Notes: a model not told the origin generated them from the sequence alone. Positions 7,126-15,150 are shown, counted from the stretch's first letter. The stretch is DNA of 32,412 nucleotides from Hyphomicrobiales bacterium (GCA_017305555.1 JAFKKM010000061.1:24655-57066), one strand, 5' to 3'. Translations and numbers: made by a program.

Positions 7126-7880
7126 GTGCGCAACTGCAATTCCGCAACGTTACCCTCGGCTATGACCGCCATCCTGCCGTCCATCACCTCGCGGGCGAGG
7201 TCGCGAGGGGTGCGCTGCTCGCGGTGGTGGGGCCGAACGGCGCCGGCAAGTCGACGCTGTTTCGCGGCATCGTCGGTCTGCTCAAGCCCCTGTCGGGGAC
7301 CATCGAGCGCGGTGGTCTTGGTGTTCGCGATATCGCCTTCCTGCCGCAAAGCGCCGACATTGATCGTAGTTTCCCGCTCTCGGTATTCGATTTCGTCGCC
7401 ATGGGCCTGTGGCGCGATGCTGGCGCGTTTGGCGGCATTCGCGGGCGGCGACGCCAACGGGTGCAGCAGGCGCTGGCTGCTGTGGGTCTGACCGGATTCG
7501 AGCGGCGCGCCATCGGCACGCTGTCGGGTGGCCAGATGCAGCGCATGTTGTTCGCGCGGCTGATGTTGCAGGATGCGCAAATGATCGTGCTCGACGAGCC
7601 GTTCAACGCCGTCGACGCCAAGACTTCGGCCGATCTGCTACATCTTGTTCAGCATTGGCACGCCGAGGGACGCACCGTGTTGGCAGCGCTGCACGACATG
7701 GATCTGGTGCGCAATCATTTCCCGCAAACCCTGCTGCTGGCGCGCGGCGCCGTGGCTTGGGGCGATACCGCGCAGGTGCTGACGCCCGACAATCTCATCG
7801 CCGCACGGCAGATGTGCGAAGCCTTTGACGACGAGGCGGGGGCGTGCGCGGCGGAAGTTGCATCAGCGCGGGCGGCCTGA
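7122..7880 (+). CDS. znuC: Zinc ABC transporter, ATP-binding protein (ZnuC/AztA type)
   Basis: A 252-residue ABC ATPase that powers zinc import from the cytoplasmic side. Walker A is GPNGAGKST (37-45), the Q-loop lies near LPQSADI (75), the signature is LSGGQMQR (134-141), Walker B is MIVLDEP (154-160) and the switch His is H191 (ALHDMD). The LMLQDAQMIVLDEPFNAVDAKT stretch and the short C-terminus suit the AztA branch of cluster A-I (zinc/manganese) transporters better than enterobacterial ZnuC; the symbol znuC is used in the general sense. It overlaps the upstream His-rich gene by 4 nt and is 3 nt from the permease gene. Confidence 0.9.
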   Translation: MSAQLQFRNVTLGYDRHPAVHHLAGEVARGALLAVVGPNGAGKSTLFRGIVGLLKPLSGTIERGGLGVRDIAFLPQSADIDRSFPLSVFDFVAMGLWRDAGAFGGIRGRRRQRVQQALAAVGLTGFERRAIGTLSGGQMQRMLFARLMLQDAQMIVLDEPFNAVDAKTSADLLHLVQHWHAEGRTVLAALHDMDLVRNHFPQTLLLARGAVAWGDTAQVLTPDNLIAARQMCEAFDDEAGACAAEVASARAA

Positions 7881-7883
7881 CCC

Positions 7884-8753
7884 ATGATCCACGATCTGCT
7901 GATCACGCCTTTCACCGAATTCGAGTTCATGCGCCGTGCGTTGGCGGGCGTAGTGGCGCTGTCGCTCGCCGGTGCGCCGATCGGCGTGTTCCTGATGTTG
8001 AGGCGGATGAGTCTGGTCGGCGACGCCATGGCGCATGCGATCCTGCCCGGCGCGGCCATCGGCTTTTTGCTCTCCGGCCTCAACCTGTTTGCGATGACGT
8101 TCGGCGGATTGATCGCAGGCTTTACTGTGGCGATCCTGTCCGGCGTGGTCGCACGCAACACCGAATTGAAAGAGGACGCGGCGCTCGCGACCTTCTATCT
8201 CGCGTCGCTGGCGCTCGGCGTTACCATCGTGTCCATGCGCGGCACCAATATCGATCTGCTGCACGTTCTGTTCGGCAATATCCTGGCGCTCGACGATCAG
8301 ACGCTGCTGGTGATCGCGTTCAACGCCACCATCACGCTGCTGGCGATGGCGGTGATCTATCGTCCGCTGGTGGTGGAATGCGTCGATCCGGTGTTCCTGC
8401 GCACCGTCAGCCGTGCCGGGGCGCCAACGCATCTCGTCTTCATGGCATTGGTGGTGATCAATCTCGTCAACGGCTTCCATGCGCTCGGCACGCTGCTGGC
8501 GGTGGGCCTGATGATCCTGCCCGCCGGCATCGCGCGATTCTGGTCGCGTGATATTACCGGCATGATCGCGGTCGCAGTGGTGAGCGCGGCGCTGTCCGGC
8601 TATGCCGGATTGGTGCTGTCGTATCACGCCGGCGTGCCGTCGGGACCGGCAATCATCCTGATTGCGGCTGGACTATATGTCGTCTCGGTTTTGTTCGGCA
8701 GCGTCGGCGGCCTGTTGCGGCAGTGGTTCCCCGGCCGCCATCTCGAGGCTTGA
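7884..8753 (+). CDS. znuB: Zinc ABC transporter, permease (ZnuB/AztB type)
   Basis: A 289-residue ABC-3 family permease with about eight hydrophobic segments. The conserved LRRMSLVGDAMAHAILPGAAIGFL block (residues 34-57) is the hallmark of zinc/manganese importers, and HALGTLLAVGLMILPAGIARFWS (about 198-220) is the second conserved stretch that contacts the ATPase. The ATG at 7884 is 3 nt after the ATPase stop, and the TGA at 8751 is followed by one base and then the ATG of the binding protein, so translation is tightly coupled. The homodimeric permease would form the channel for the two ATPase subunits and receive zinc from the periplasmic binding protein. Confidence 0.9.
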   Translation: MIHDLLITPFTEFEFMRRALAGVVALSLAGAPIGVFLMLRRMSLVGDAMAHAILPGAAIGFLLSGLNLFAMTFGGLIAGFTVAILSGVVARNTELKEDAALATFYLASLALGVTIVSMRGTNIDLLHVLFGNILALDDQTLLVIAFNATITLLAMAVIYRPLVVECVDPVFLRTVSRAGAPTHLVFMALVVINLVNGFHALGTLLAVGLMILPAGIARFWSRDITGMIAVAVVSAALSGYAGLVLSYHAGVPSGPAIILIAAGLYVVSVLFGSVGGLLRQWFPGRHLEA

Positions 8754-8754
8754 A

Positions 8755-9651
8755 ATGCGATTGTTACGTATCGCCTTTGCCGCATCGATTCTGCTCGCCG
8801 GCGTCCTTGCGCAGGGGGCGGTTCGTGCCGACGAACGCATCAAGGTGGTGGCGAGTTTCACCATCCTTGCCGATTTTGTCCGCAATGTCGGCGGTGACCG
8901 CGTCGATGTGGTCGCTCTGGTCGGCCCCAATGCCGATGCGCACGTCTATACGCCGTCGCCGGCGGACGCGAAGACCATCGCCGCCGCAAAACTGGTGGTG
9001 GTCAACGGGCTCGGCTTTGAAGGCTGGTTGCCGCGTCTTGTGAAATCCAGCGGCGGCACGGCGCGGATCGTGGTGGCGACCGACGGTATCGTTCCCCTGA
9101 AAGAACCGCCGGGCGGCCACCACAGCGTCGATCCGCACGCCTGGCAATCGGTGCCGAATGCGAAGGTCTATGTCGAGAATATCCGGCGGGCGCTGGCCGA
9201 GGTTGATCCGGCATCCGCTGACAGCTATCGCGCCAATGCAGCGCGTTATGTCGTCCAACTCGATGCGCTGGATCGCGACGTCCGCGCGATGGTCGCACAA
9301 ATTCCGGAAGCCCGCCGCAAGGTGATCTCGACCCACGGCGCATTCGGCTATTTCGCCGCCGCCTATGGGGTGGCCTTCGTCGCGCCGCAGGGCGTGTCGA
9401 CGGACACCGAGCCGAGCGCGCGCGATCTCGCCAGCATCATCGCACAGATCCGCAAGGAAAAAATTCCGGCGGTTTTCCTTGAAAATATCAGCGATCCTCG
9501 CCTGATCCGGCGCGTCGCCGCCGAAACCAGCGCGAAAATCGGCGGTACGCTGTATTCCGACAGCCTGACCGACGAAAAGGGCGAGGCCCCCACTTACATT
9601 GACATGGTCAGGCACAATATTAAGACGTTGCAAGACGCGCTGGATAAGTAG
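8755..9651 (+). CDS. znuA: Zinc ABC transporter, periplasmic substrate-binding protein (ZnuA/AztC type)
   Basis: A 298-residue cluster 9 (A-I) binding protein. Residues 1-25 are a signal peptide ending VRA. The four expected metal ligands are visible: H63 (ADAHVYTPSP), H128 (DPHAW), H194 (STHGAFGYF) and D269 (LYSDSL). The flexible loop before the second ligand is short (GGHHSVDPHAW) and lacks the long His-rich insertion of E. coli ZnuA, as in AztC. A frame open to 8662 was rejected because the signal peptide starts at 8755, one base after the permease stop. With three His and one Asp the site fits zinc, though manganese binders look similar; the Zur box and neighbours favour zinc. Confidence 0.9.
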   Translation: MRLLRIAFAASILLAGVLAQGAVRADERIKVVASFTILADFVRNVGGDRVDVVALVGPNADAHVYTPSPADAKTIAAAKLVVVNGLGFEGWLPRLVKSSGGTARIVVATDGIVPLKEPPGGHHSVDPHAWQSVPNAKVYVENIRRALAEVDPASADSYRANAARYVVQLDALDRDVRAMVAQIPEARRKVISTHGAFGYFAAAYGVAFVAPQGVSTDTEPSARDLASIIAQIRKEKIPAVFLENISDPRLIRRVAAETSAKIGGTLYSDSLTDEKGEAPTYIDMVRHNIKTLQDALDK

Positions 9652-9679
9652 GCAGGCCCTCCCTGTCGTGCCGGCCTGC
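9652..9679 (+). other. Intercistronic hairpin between znuA and the G3E GTPase gene
   Basis: GCAGGCC (9652-9658) directly after the znuA stop pairs perfectly with GGCCTGC (9673-9679). There is no U-run, so it is not a standard terminator. A hairpin here could protect the upstream mRNA, giving more binding protein than GTPase, or act as a weak attenuator. Confidence 0.45.
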
Positions 9680-9701
9680 GTCCCATCCCGCCGGAGTGAT
9701 C

Positions 9702-10790
9702 ATGTCCGAAACCACCGCTGAAAAAATCCCCGTGACCGTGCTGACCGGCTATCTCGGCGCCGGCAAAACCACCCTGCTCAATCGCATCCTGTCCGAGAAC
9801 CACGGCAAGAAATACGCCGTGATCGTCAACGAATTCGGGGAAATCGGCATCGACAACGACCTGATCATCGGCGCCGATGAAGAAGTGTTCGAAATGAACA
9901 ACGGTTGCATCTGTTGCACCGTGCGCGGCGATCTCGTCCGCATTCTTGACGGTTTGATGAAGCGGAAGGGCAAGTTCGATGCGATCATCGTCGAGACCAC
10001 CGGCCTCGCCGATCCCGCGCCGGTCGCGCAGACTTTCTTTGTCGATGAAGACGTGCAGAACAATGCGCGGCTCGATGCGGTGGTGACGGTCGCCGACGCC
10101 AAGTGGTTGAGCGACCGTTTGAAGGACGCGCCGGAGGCCAAGAACCAGATCGCCTTCGCCGATGTTATCGTGCTGAACAAGACCGATCTGGTGACGCCGC
10201 CGGAACTGGCCGAAGTCGAGGGCCGCATTCGCGCGATCAACCCTTACGCAAAACTGCATCGCACCCAGCGCTGTCAGGTGGCGCTGTCAGACGTGTTGGA
10301 ACGCGGCGCATTCGATCTCGACCGCATTCTCGAACTGGAGCCGGAATTCCTCGCGGCGGATGAGCATGACCACGATCATGAGCATTGCCACGACGAGAAC
10401 TGCACCCACGAGCATCATCATCACGACCACGATCACCACCATCATGATCACGACCACGGCCATGGTCACGGCATGAAGCACTATCACGACGAGGACATGC
10501 AGTCCTTGTCGCTGCATAGCGACAAGCCGCTCGATCCCAACAAGTTCATGCCATGGTTGCAGCAACTGGTCGCGACCGAAGGCCAGAAGATCCTGCGTTC
10601 CAAGGGTATCCTCGCCTTCAGCGGCGACGACGATCGTTACGTATTCCAGGGCGTCCACATGATGCTCGAAGGCGATCACCAGCGCGCGTGGAAAGAAGGC
10701 GAGCCGCGCCAAAGCCGGTTGGTGTTCATTGGTCGCGAACTGCCTGAGCAGACCATTCGCGACGGCTTTGAACGGTGTATCGCGGCGTGA
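9702..10790 (+). CDS. COG0523 / CobW-family G3E GTPase, zinc chaperone-like
   Basis: A 362-residue G3E P-loop GTPase. Walker A is GYLGAGKTT (16-24), the metal-binding CxCC motif is GCICC (68-72), the switch II/Walker B region is VETTGLADPAP, and the guanine-specificity motif is NKTD (159-162). Residues 222-262 are an extreme His/Asp-rich loop (about 20 His) followed by the CobW C-terminal domain (about 280-360). Zur-controlled COG0523 proteins such as YeiR, ZagA and ZNG1 are thought to deliver zinc to client enzymes when zinc is scarce. ATG 9702 has CCGGAG ahead and is preferred to GTG 9696. It sits 50 nt after znuA and overlaps the WD40 gene. Cobalt or nitrile hydratase roles are less likely, given the context. 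Confidence 0.9.
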   Translation: MSETTAEKIPVTVLTGYLGAGKTTLLNRILSENHGKKYAVIVNEFGEIGIDNDLIIGADEEVFEMNNGCICCTVRGDLVRILDGLMKRKGKFDAIIVETTGLADPAPVAQTFFVDEDVQNNARLDAVVTVADAKWLSDRLKDAPEAKNQIAFADVIVLNKTDLVTPPELAEVEGRIRAINPYAKLHRTQRCQVALSDVLERGAFDLDRILELEPEFLAADEHDHDHEHCHDENCTHEHHHHDHDHHHHDHDHGHGHGMKHYHDEDMQSLSLHSDKPLDPNKFMPWLQQLVATEGQKILRSKGILAFSGDDDRYVFQGVHMMLEGDHQRAWKEGEPRQSRLVFIGRELPEQTIRDGFERCIAA

Positions 10791-11809
10791 GCAAGGCGTT
10801 CGAACCATCCGAAAATTCGGACTCCATCGTTTCGGTCACCGATCGCGTTCGCCCGATCGAAATCGGAATGCCGGTCAGTGCCGTGCATTTCCTCGGTGAA
10901 ACCGCGGTCTTCGTCGGCGATGAGGAAATGCTGACGTTCGTGACCGGAAGCGGAGAGGCGGCGCGGCTGCCGGTCCACGACGGCGCCGTTCTCTGCGTGG
11001 CCTCGGACGGCAAACGGATCGTCACCGGCGGCGACGACGGCAAAGTCGTCGAGGTCAAGGCCGACGGCAGCGTCGCGACGGTTGCGACCGATGCCAAGCG
11101 GCGCTGGATCGACAACGTCGCGCTCCATCCCGATGGCGCGGTGGCGTGGTCCGCCGGCAAGACGGCGTTTGTCCGCAGCGCGAAAGGCGAGGAGAAGTCC
11201 CGCGACGTGATCTCCACGGTTGGGGGGCTGGCCTTTGCGCCGAAAGGCTTGCGGCTGGCGATCTCGCACTATAACGGCGTGACGCTGTGGTTTCCCAACA
11301 TGACCGCAACGCCGGAAGTGCTCGACTGGGCCGGCTCGCATCTCGGCGTCGTCTTCAGCCCCGACAACAAATTCCTGGTGACGTCGATGCATGAGCCGGC
11401 GCTGCACGGCTGGCGTCTCGCCGATGCGCGTCACATGCGGATGACTGGTTATCCGACGCGCGTGAAGTCGGTGTCGTGGAGCGCGGACGGCAAGTCGCTC
11501 GCGACCTCGGGCGCCGACACCATCATCCTGTGGCCGTTCGCCAGCAAGGATGGCCCGATGGGCAAGGAGCCAGGCATCCTTGCGCCAATGCCGTCGCGGG
11601 TGACGATGGTGGCGTGCCATCCGAAGCAGGAGATCATCGCGGTCGGCTATTCCGATGGCACGGTGCTGATGGTTCGCATTTCCGATGGCGCCGAGATTTT
11701 GGTGCGGCGTAAGGTCGAGCAGGCGATCGCGGCACTTGCCTGGAACGCCAAAGGCAGCGTGCTGGCGTTCGCCGACGCCGATGGCAACGCGGGACTATTC
11801 ACGCTGTAG
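10787..11809 (+). CDS. Cytoplasmic WD40-repeat protein paired with the G3E GTPase
   Basis: A 340-residue protein with no signal peptide, made of about seven WD40-like blades. Repeating units can be seen in LGVVFSPDNKFLVTSMHEPALHGWRL, VKSVSWSADGKSLATSGADTIILWPF, MVACHPKQEIIAVGYSDGTVLMVRI and AALAWNAKGSVLAFADADGNAGLF. WD40 propellers usually serve as docking platforms. The GTG at 10787 overlaps the GTPase stop (GTGA), so the two are translationally coupled; a GTG at 10775 in the same frame is the alternative start. The coupling suggests that the propeller acts with the GTPase, perhaps as scaffold or client adaptor in zinc delivery. That role is inference, and I know of no characterised member. 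Confidence 0.82.
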   Translation: MSKAFEPSENSDSIVSVTDRVRPIEIGMPVSAVHFLGETAVFVGDEEMLTFVTGSGEAARLPVHDGAVLCVASDGKRIVTGGDDGKVVEVKADGSVATVATDAKRRWIDNVALHPDGAVAWSAGKTAFVRSAKGEEKSRDVISTVGGLAFAPKGLRLAISHYNGVTLWFPNMTATPEVLDWAGSHLGVVFSPDNKFLVTSMHEPALHGWRLADARHMRMTGYPTRVKSVSWSADGKSLATSGADTIILWPFASKDGPMGKEPGILAPMPSRVTMVACHPKQEIIAVGYSDGTVLMVRISDGAEILVRRKVEQAIAALAWNAKGSVLAFADADGNAGLFTL

Positions 11810-11818
11810 CGGACAAAC

Positions 11819-12535
11819 ATGCGCTTTCTGGCGACGTTTCAGGCCTATGACTTTCTCGATACGCTCGTCAGCCTGACGGCGGCATTCGTGCTGGCGACCC
11901 TGATCGGTGCGGAGCGGCAATACCGGCTGCGCACCGCGGGCTTGCGAACCAACGTGCTGGTCGCGGTGAGTGCGGCCGCCTTTGTCGATATCGGTATGCA
12001 TCTCACGGGCGCGGACGGTGCGGTGCGCATCATCGCCTATGTGGTGTCGGGCATCGGTTTCCTCGGTGCCGGCGTGATCATGAAGGAAGGCATGAACGTG
12101 CGTGGCCTCAACACCGCCGCGACGTTGTGGGGCTCGGCGGCAGTCGGAAGTTGCGCGGGCGCGGACCTGGTCGCGCAGGCGGCGGCACTGACGGCGTTTG
12201 TTCTGGCGGGGAACACGTTGTTGCGGCCGCTGGTCAATGCCATCAACCGACGTCCATTGGACGAGCGTGCGTCGGAAGCGACCTATGAAGTTCTGCTCAC
12301 CGTCGATGCGGCGGCAATGAGCACTCTGCGCGAGACATTGGTCGCGAAGCTCGAAGCTGCGCAATATCCGGTTAGCGACGTGCAGGTGATCGATCGCACC
12401 GACGACGTTGTCGAGATTATTGCGACGCTGGTGAGCACCGCAGTCGAGGCGAAGGAACTGGATTCCGTGACGGTCGATCTTGCCCGGTTGCCGGGCGTGC
12501 GCCATGCGACGTGGAACGTCAGCACCAAGGATTGA
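11819..12535 (+). CDS. MgtC/SapB family membrane protein
   Basis: A 238-residue protein. Four to five hydrophobic helices occupy residues 12-135 with the MgtC signature: ATLIGAERQYRLRTAGLRTNVLV (25-47), GIGFLGAGVIMKEG (77-90) and GLNTAATLWGSAAVG (94-108). Residues 150-238 form a soluble ACT-like domain. MgtC proteins help cells grow in low magnesium and, in pathogens, inhibit the F-type ATP synthase; other members of the family are less clear. The ATG is 9 nt after the WD40 stop, so it is probably the last gene of the zinc operon, although an internal promoter cannot be excluded. No terminator with a U-run follows; a hairpin at 12537-12576 is the only candidate. Confidence 0.88.
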   Translation: MRFLATFQAYDFLDTLVSLTAAFVLATLIGAERQYRLRTAGLRTNVLVAVSAAAFVDIGMHLTGADGAVRIIAYVVSGIGFLGAGVIMKEGMNVRGLNTAATLWGSAAVGSCAGADLVAQAAALTAFVLAGNTLLRPLVNAINRRPLDERASEATYEVLLTVDAAAMSTLRETLVAKLEAAQYPVSDVQVIDRTDDVVEIIATLVSTAVEAKELDSVTVDLARLPGVRHATWNVSTKD

Positions 12536-12536
12536 G

Positions 12537-12576
12537 GTTCCGGCGTGCTGAGCTGTTGCCCGTAATATGCCGGAAC
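12537..12576 (+). terminator. Inverted repeat after mgtC-like gene, possible operon end
   Basis: GTTCCGGC (12537-12544) begins just after the stop codon and pairs perfectly with GCCGGAAC (12569-12576) across a 24-base loop. No U-run follows, so if it ends transcription it is not a standard intrinsic terminator. Confidence 0.3.
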
Positions 12577-12628
12577 ATTCATCCGCCCCGCATGTTGGTC
12601 TTCGCAAGGCCGGTAGCGGAACGGACCT

Positions 12629-12973
12629 ATGACACCGAGTGAAAGCAAACGCGTCGATCGACGTGACTTCATCGTCACGGCTATAGCAATCGTCTTCGGT
12701 CTGACGGTAGCTGGCGTTTCGCTGATGCAGGTCACTGTGGACGACAGGCCGCAACTTGCGCAGGTGATGCCGTTGCCGGCCGACCAAAACAAGAAGAGCG
12801 ATCCGCCGGCTCCGTTGAATCCGGAATCCTCACCCAAATATCCGACATCGCGCCCCACCACGCCGCCACCACAGCCGGCGCGGCCTGACGCGGATGCGCG
12901 GAACAAGGGCGCCAGGCCGGTGTTGCCGCCGGCGCCTGCGGAGAAATCGGGGCCGTCGATCGATGCGAAATAG
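12629..12973 (+). CDS. Small membrane-anchored proline-rich protein, unknown function
   Basis: A 114-residue protein. A basic start (ESKRVDRRDF) is followed by one hydrophobic helix (residues 15-34, IVTAIAIVFGLTVAGVSLMQ), and the rest (about 36-114) is low-complexity, rich in Pro, Ala, Asp and Lys, most likely an extended periplasmic tail. No domain is recognised. It resembles an uncleaved signal anchor with a Pro-rich spacer, as in some cell-envelope proteins, but nothing specific supports that. GGA stands ten bases before the ATG. It is followed by the strong bidirectional terminator at 13003 and has no clear operon partner. Confidence 0.65.
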   Translation: MTPSESKRVDRRDFIVTAIAIVFGLTVAGVSLMQVTVDDRPQLAQVMPLPADQNKKSDPPAPLNPESSPKYPTSRPTTPPPQPARPDADARNKGARPVLPPAPAEKSGPSIDAK

Positions 12974-13002
12974 CGCTCAGAGATTCTGCTGCGTCTAAAA
13001 TG

Positions 13003-13042
13003 AAAACGCCCGGCGCTCACCAAGGTGAGGCCGGGCGTTTTT
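13003..13042. terminator. Strong bidirectional intrinsic terminator
   Basis: AAAACGCCCGGC (13003-13014) pairs with GCCGGGCGTTTT (13030-13041), and the apical CTCACC/GGTGAG (13016-13021 with 13024-13029) extends the stem to about 18 bp with one bulged G. The arms end in T-runs on both strands, so it serves the Pro-rich gene on the plus strand and homospermidine synthase, which ends at 13067, on the minus strand. Confidence 0.92.
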
Positions 13043-13066
13043 CGTGTTGCGCATTGTTACACGGCG

Positions 13067-14512
13067 TCAGCGAACCAGAATGTTCTTGAACTGCCACGGA
13101 TCGCTGGTGTCGATGTCTTCCGGGAAAAGGCCCGGACGATCCGTCAGCGGTGTCCAGTCGGTGTAGTAACCCTTCACCGGGCCGAGATACGGTAACTGGA
13201 TTTCCAGCAGGCGGTCGAAATCCATCTCGTCGGTTTCGACGATGCCTTCGTTCGGATTTTCCAACGCCCACACCATGCCCGCGATCAACGCCGACGTCAC
13301 CTGCAAGCCGGTGGCGTTCTGATAGGGCGCGAGTTTTCGCGTCTCCTCGATGGAGAGTTGCGAGCCGAACCAGTAGGCATTGTTGTCGTGGCCGAATAGC
13401 AGCACGCCGAGTTCGTCGATACCATCGACGATCTCGTTTTCATCGAGGATGTGATGCTTCTCCTGTGCCTTGGCGGCGCGGCCGAACATTTCGTGCAGCG
13501 AGAGCACCGCATCATCCGCAGGGTGATACGCATAGTGGCAGGTCGGCCGATAGACAGCCTTGCCGGACGCGTCGAACACCGTGAAATAATCGGAGATTGA
13601 GATCGATTCATTGTGAGTGACGAGGTAGCCGTATTGCGCACCGCGGGTCGGGCACCAGGTACGCACGCGCGTATCGGCGCCGGGCTGCATCAGATAGATC
13701 GCCGCGCCGCAGCCGGCCTCGTGGGTGTGTGCGTTTTCAGGCATCCACTTTTCATGAGTACCCCAGCCGAGTTCGGAAGGCTGCACGCCTTCCGATATTA
13801 AGCCTTCCACCGACCAGGTGTTGACGAAAACGTCCGGCTCCTTCGGCTTCTTGGCGCGCTGGGTGTCGCGTTCGGCGATGTGAATGCCCTTGATACCGGC
13901 CTGGCGCATCAGGTCTGCCCATTCGGCCCGGCTCTTTGGCTTCGGCGCATTGAGCTTGAGGCCGGCGGCGACATTCATCAGCGCCTGCTTGACGAAGAAC
14001 GAGACCATGCCGGGGTTGGCGCCACAACAAGAGACGGCGGTTGTCGAGCCTGCGGGACGGGCCTTCTTGGCAGCCAGTGTGTTCTCGCGCAGCGCGTAGT
14101 TGGAGCGCGCTTCCGGGCCCTTCGAGGCGTCGAAATAGAAGCCGAGCCAAGGCTCATTCACCGTATCGATGTAAAGCGCACCGATTTCGTTGCAGAACTC
14201 CATGATGTCGGCGGAGCCGGTGTCGACCGAGACGTTGACGCAGAAGCCCTGTCCGCCGCCTTCGGTCAGTAGCGGGGTCAGCAGTTCGCGATAATTGTCT
14301 TTGGTCAGGCCTTGCTGGATGAAGCGCACATTGTGCTTCTCGCAGTGTGCCTTGCGGCCTTCGTCCTTGGGATCGATTACCGTGATGCGCGACTTGTCGT
14401 AATCGAAATGCCGTTCGATCAGCGGCAGCAATCCCTTGCCGATCGATCCAAAGCCGACCATGACGATCGGGCCAGTGATGCGCGCGTGCACGGGCGAAGC
14501 GGATGACGGCAT
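13067..14512 (-). CDS. hss: Homospermidine synthase
   Basis: A 481-residue enzyme of the saccharopine-dehydrogenase-like fold that uses NAD+ to join two putrescine molecules (or putrescine with spermidine) into homospermidine, the main triamine of many rhizobia and relatives. The nucleotide-binding loop is GFGSIGKGLLP (residues 20-30), followed by VIDPKDEG. Other conserved blocks are NVSVDTGSADIMEFC, DTVNEPWLGFY, CCGANPGMVSFFVKQAL, WGTHEKWMPENA and YQNATGLQVTSALIAGM. Length matches the family. The start at 14512 has GGAG ten bases ahead. The ornithine decarboxylase gene lies 2.1 kb upstream on the same strand and would supply putrescine. Confidence 0.95.
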   Translation of the reverse strand: MPSSASPVHARITGPIVMVGFGSIGKGLLPLIERHFDYDKSRITVIDPKDEGRKAHCEKHNVRFIQQGLTKDNYRELLTPLLTEGGGQGFCVNVSVDTGSADIMEFCNEIGALYIDTVNEPWLGFYFDASKGPEARSNYALRENTLAAKKARPAGSTTAVSCCGANPGMVSFFVKQALMNVAAGLKLNAPKPKSRAEWADLMRQAGIKGIHIAERDTQRAKKPKEPDVFVNTWSVEGLISEGVQPSELGWGTHEKWMPENAHTHEAGCGAAIYLMQPGADTRVRTWCPTRGAQYGYLVTHNESISISDYFTVFDASGKAVYRPTCHYAYHPADDAVLSLHEMFGRAAKAQEKHHILDENEIVDGIDELGVLLFGHDNNAYWFGSQLSIEETRKLAPYQNATGLQVTSALIAGMVWALENPNEGIVETDEMDFDRLLEIQLPYLGPVKGYYTDWTPLTDRPGLFPEDIDTSDPWQFKNILVR

Positions 14513-14554
14513 TTACCAGAACTCCAGTAGATCAAAGTGAGATCGAGTTGTGCG

Positions 14555-14576
14555 AAAAGCCGTCCGAGGCGGCTTT
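14555..14576 (-). terminator. Terminator-like hairpin ahead of hss
   Basis: Read on the minus strand, AAAGCCG, a 7-base loop and CGGCTTTT form a perfect 7-bp stem followed by four T, ending 42 nt before the hss ATG. It could end read-through from rnk, or act as an attenuator if the hss promoter lies upstream of it. Confidence 0.5.
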
Positions 14577-14667
14577 GTGCAGGGTGTTGAAAACGACAAA
14601 TGGCCGTGAAAATCAAGGCCAAATGCCGTGGTTGAGCTGAAGGACGATGTCATATCGCCTTCATAAA

Positions 14668-14702
14668 TCGCGCCTCGCAGCCGAGGCGGCCGCGAGGCGC
14701 GA
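14668..14702 (-). terminator. 11-bp inverted repeat after rnk
   Basis: TCGCGCCTCGC (14668-14678) and GCGAGGCGCGA (14692-14702) are perfect complements with a 13-base loop, 40 nt after the rnk stop on the minus strand. A short T-rich stretch follows (GATTTATG). It probably ends rnk transcription. Apart from this and the hairpin at 14555 I see nothing certain in the 230-bp gap. Confidence 0.5.
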
Positions 14703-14742
14703 AAGTCGTGTTGCCGAGATTGGTCGTCTTCGGCTGAAATAA

Positions 14743-15150
14743 TCAGTTCACGCGAACTACCGTAAGCGCGCGCCAGCCGCCGGCCGGCGTCTGGAACTCG
14801 ATGGTCTGCCCGGCCGACAGGCCGATCAGCGCCGCGCCGATCGGCGTCAAGATTGAAATCTTGCCGCTGTCGACGTCGGCTTCTTCCGGGAACACCAGCG
14901 TCACCGTGCGCGTCTGTCCGCCGACGTCGTCACGGAACGTCACCTCGGATTGCATGGTGACGACGCCGTTCATCGGCGCATCGGCCTCGCGGATTTCCGC
15001 GCGGTCGATCTCCCGCGCGAGAAATTCGGCAGTCGCCGGATATTTCTCAGCGGCCGCATCAGCGATATTTCGAAGTCGTTCGACATCCCGCGCGCTGATG
15101 GCGATGCTCGGGAGCCGCGTTTGCAGATCTTGATCCATGTCCTTCACCAT
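14743..15150 (-). CDS. rnk: Rnk / GreA-GreB C-terminal family protein (nucleoside diphosphate kinase regulator)
   Basis: A 135-residue protein of the Rnk group. It has the short N-terminal helix pair (ISARDVERLRNIADAAAEKYPATAEFLAREIDRAEI) that replaces the long GreA coiled coil, then the FKBP-like C-terminal domain with VTLVFPEEADVDSGKISILTPIGAALIGLSAGQTIEF. Rnk binds RNA polymerase near the secondary channel without cleaving transcripts, and affects nucleoside diphosphate kinase levels in some species. The start is uncertain: ATG 15150 lacks a ribosome-binding site, and ATG 15138 has GAAGGA only one base away. Transcription probably ends at the inverted repeat near 14700. Confidence 0.85.
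   Translation of the reverse strand: MVKDMDQDLQTRLPSIAISARDVERLRNIADAAAEKYPATAEFLAREIDRAEIREADAPMNGVVTMQSEVTFRDDVGGQTRTVTLVFPEEADVDSGKISILTPIGAALIGLSAGQTIEFQTPAGGWRALTVVRVN

Noticed and set aside
10366-10486. CAC/CAT-rich stretch as a DNA repeat or array
   Set aside because: It is explained by the His-rich loop of the GTPase; codons vary between CAC and CAT with no repeat unit. The similar stretch at 22316-22433 is the His loop of the NicO protein.
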